Shown here: one piece after another, positions 5,083 through 6,118 of the stretch
Numbering within the stretch: position 1 is the stretch's first letter
How the letters are laid out: each line of letters opens with the position of its first letter
Assembly (NCBI GenBank): GCA_025465385.1
Contig: JAODNG010000308.1
Coordinates: 1 to 6,118 of the forward strand
Origin: Pseudonocardiales bacterium
GTDB lineage: Bacteria; Actinomycetota; Actinomycetes; Mycobacteriales; Pseudonocardiaceae
DNA length: 6,118 nucleotides
Reading direction: 5' to 3'
Position numbers and translations under genes: made by a program
Notes under the pieces: model-generated
What the model saw: the letters and a program-made list of their open reading frames with translations, nothing else
The model's database searches: none
What the model was told of the DNA's origin: nothing

Positions 5083-5434
5083 GGCCGGTGATGGTGTGAG
5101 CCAGGGGGAGGAGTCAGGCGAGCGCCAGGCCATACGTGCTTAGGCGGCCGACGTGGCCTCGGCGCATCAGGCGTGACGGCGCTGTGATCCGGGAGCGGCG
5201 TACAGACTGGGCGAAGGATTGCCGCACAGGAGCCGGCAGCCGTTCAAGATCGCGACGAGCTCCAGGTCGCCGAACAGAGATCGCCGATGGACCACCTCCC
5301 GGCAGCAGCCAACGCAGACGTATCCACGTAGCACAGCGGCGTTGACGTATAAGTCATACAAAGCTAAGCTAAGTCACCAGGCAGCAAGCAATGTGGCGTA
5401 GCTGGGTGTCTCGACTAGGCGGAGGGGAGATCCA
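5068..5434. other. Divergent intergenic region with promoters; one doubtful minus-strand small frame
   Basis: About 370 bases between the divergent starts of the membrane protein and RHH genes. The ends hold the two predicted promoters. The middle (about 5090-5330) contains no gene I can support. The best frame there is on the minus strand, 5361 down to 5167 (64 residues from a TTG). It is Cys-containing (V-C-V-G-C-C-R-E-V-V) with moderate third-position G/C bias, but it has no ribosome binding site and no recognisable family. It may be a small gene, a remnant or a shadow. Confidence 0.45.
5342..5376 (+). promoter_or_regulatory. Predicted promoter of the RHH gene with TAAGTCA direct repeats
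   Basis: TTGACG (5342-5347) and TAAGCT (5365-5370) are 17 bases apart, matching a housekeeping -35 and the loose TANNNT -10 common in actinomycetes. The heptamer TAAGTCA occurs at 5350-5356 and again at 5370-5376, exactly 20 bases apart (about two helical turns), so one copy lies in the spacer and one just past the -10. GCTAA is repeated between them. This is the arrangement expected for operator sites of a ribbon-helix-helix repressor controlling its own promoter; binding is inferred. Confidence 0.45.
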
Positions 5435-5707
5435 ATGGCCAGCGAGTCTTCTCCCATTTGCTTCCGCGTGCCAGCGGACGAGCGATCCCTGCTTGAGGTG
5501 GTCGCACGGCACCAAGGGCAAACACTCTCCGCCTTCGTTCGGGACGCGGTGACTCGTGTCGCCCAAGGCTTGATCGATGAGTATGGGGCCGAGGCGGTAT
5601 TCAAGACGTTCGAGACCAGCGAGACCCGACGAGCCGAAGAGACCAGAGCGAGGGTGAACGAGTTCCGTGCTCGCCTGCTCTCTCAGCACCGTGGATCATC
5701 TGACTGA
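5435..5707 (+). CDS. Ribbon-helix-helix (CopG/Arc-like) DNA-binding protein, possible antitoxin
   Basis: 90-residue protein. The N-terminal half fits the ribbon-helix-helix fold: strand I-C-F-R-V-P (8-13), helix about 14-26, turn with G-Q-T (28-30), and second helix L-S-A-F-V-R-D-A-V-T-R-V (31-42). Such proteins dimerise through the strand and bind operators, usually their own. The C-terminal half (about 45-90) is charged and helical, with repeated Glu/Arg, and could bind a partner, as in RHH antitoxins and some mobilisation accessory proteins. GGAGGGG at 5421-5427 lies 7 bases before ATG 5435, a very good ribosome site. A promoter with repeated heptamers lies upstream. The next gene begins 24 bases after the stop with its own ribosome site, so the two are probably one operon. 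The fold call is fairly secure; the antitoxin role depends on the unknown partner. Confidence 0.75.
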   Translation: MASESSPICFRVPADERSLLEVVARHQGQTLSAFVRDAVTRVAQGLIDEYGAEAVFKTFETSETRRAEETRARVNEFRARLLSQHRGSSD

Positions 5708-5731
5708 ATCTTGCATGACCCGGAGGCGACA

Positions 5732-6118
5732 ATGATCGGCAGCGGCGAAGCCGAGTCCCGCGCAGTGGCGGGAGCGGTCAACAGCGCTATCGGTCAGGCT
5801 CGCCTCGACGCAGGAGTGAACATCACAGGTCTGCTGGTTGACATCGACAGTGCAGAGAGCGTGGACTACCGCCAGCACTTCATGTGTTGGCATCTGACCA
5901 GAGTCCTTCGGCCGTCGTTAATCGAGAAGGTGCCACCTGCCGTGGTTCGCAGCGTGGTCGGTCAGGAGACCGCGCCGTCGCGCATCGTTTTCCCGAGCCG
6001 TAGGGCGTGGTCTGCAGGGTCACCCCTGGATCTCTCTGAGATGCGACTGCACGGAGAGATACCAGGTGGGCCCGACAGCGACGGGGCTGGCGTGGTTGGT
6101 GACAATGCTGATCCAGGC
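5732..6118 (+). CDS. Unidentified protein, N-terminal 129 residues (runs off the window)
   Basis: From ATG 5732 the frame stays open to the last base of the window, so the 3' end is missing. GGAGG at 5722-5726 lies 5 bases before the ATG, and third positions are mostly G/C, so this is a real gene. I do not recognise the family. Residues 1-100 look folded: an Ala-rich helix (about 5-25), a probable strand I-T-G-L-L-V-D-I-D (31-39), a segment with H-F-M-C-W-H-L-T-R-V-L-R (49-60), and V-V-R-S-V-V (71-76). From about 110 the sequence becomes Gly/Asp/Pro-rich and looks like a linker, so a second domain may follow outside the window. No signal peptide or membrane segment is visible. It is in an apparent operon behind the RHH gene, which would suit a toxin or other effector controlled by that protein, but no toxin motif can be identified. 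Confidence 0.72.
   Translation, partial: MIGSGEAESRAVAGAVNSAIGQARLDAGVNITGLLVDIDSAESVDYRQHFMCWHLTRVLRPSLIEKVPPAVVRSVVGQETAPSRIVFPSRRAWSAGSPLDLSEMRLHGEIPGGPDSDGAGVVGDNADPG

Overview
The window looks like chromosomal DNA from a high-GC actinomycete, most likely a mycobacterium or close relative. The evidence is the strong G/C bias at third codon positions, an Lsr2-type DNA-binding C-terminus at the left edge, a family 3 glycosidase of actinobacterial type with an N-terminal export signal, and frequent GTG starts. Species cannot be fixed from this sequence alone.

Left part (1-3700, plus strand). The window opens inside the 3' end of an Lsr2-family gene, possibly frame-disrupted (1-183). Next is a stretch whose best coding signal is a minus-strand fragment with no recognisable ends (about 186-368). 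It runs directly into psuG, pseudouridine-5'-phosphate glycosidase (373-1308). About 750 bases follow without a convincing gene (1309-2060), containing at least one codon-biased island that may be a gene remnant. A complete exported GH3 beta-N-acetylhexosaminidase-like gene comes next (2061-3245), then a decayed YbaK/EbsC-family (aminoacyl-tRNA deacylase) gene whose homology hops through three frames (about 3311-3680).

Right part (3700-6118). A sigma-70-family (ECF-like) sigma factor gene lies on the minus strand (3784-4383). Upstream of it is a 400-base non-coding stretch rich in perfect and near-perfect stem-loops (4384-4789). A short minus-strand gene for an 80-residue single-pass membrane protein follows (4790-5032), with a very good ribosome binding site and a plausible promoter built over a 12-bp palindrome. 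After another 400 bases of regulatory or empty sequence, a plus-strand pair starts: a 90-residue ribbon-helix-helix protein (5435-5707) and, 24 bases later, an unidentified gene that runs off the right edge (5732-6118).

The genes do not form one pathway. The left half is a patchwork of intact enzymes between decayed genes, typical of a chromosomal region that has lost and gained pieces. psuG lacks its usual kinase partner here, and the YbaK gene is dead. The right half is regulatory in character: a sigma factor with no visible anti-sigma partner, a small membrane protein, and an RHH regulator with an unknown co-transcribed partner. I see no rRNA, tRNA, CRISPR array, insertion sequence or complete mobile element. 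No clearly new system is proven. The best candidates for follow-up are the RHH/unknown pair at the right end, the structured intergenic region 4629-4766, and the chimeric junction in front of psuG.
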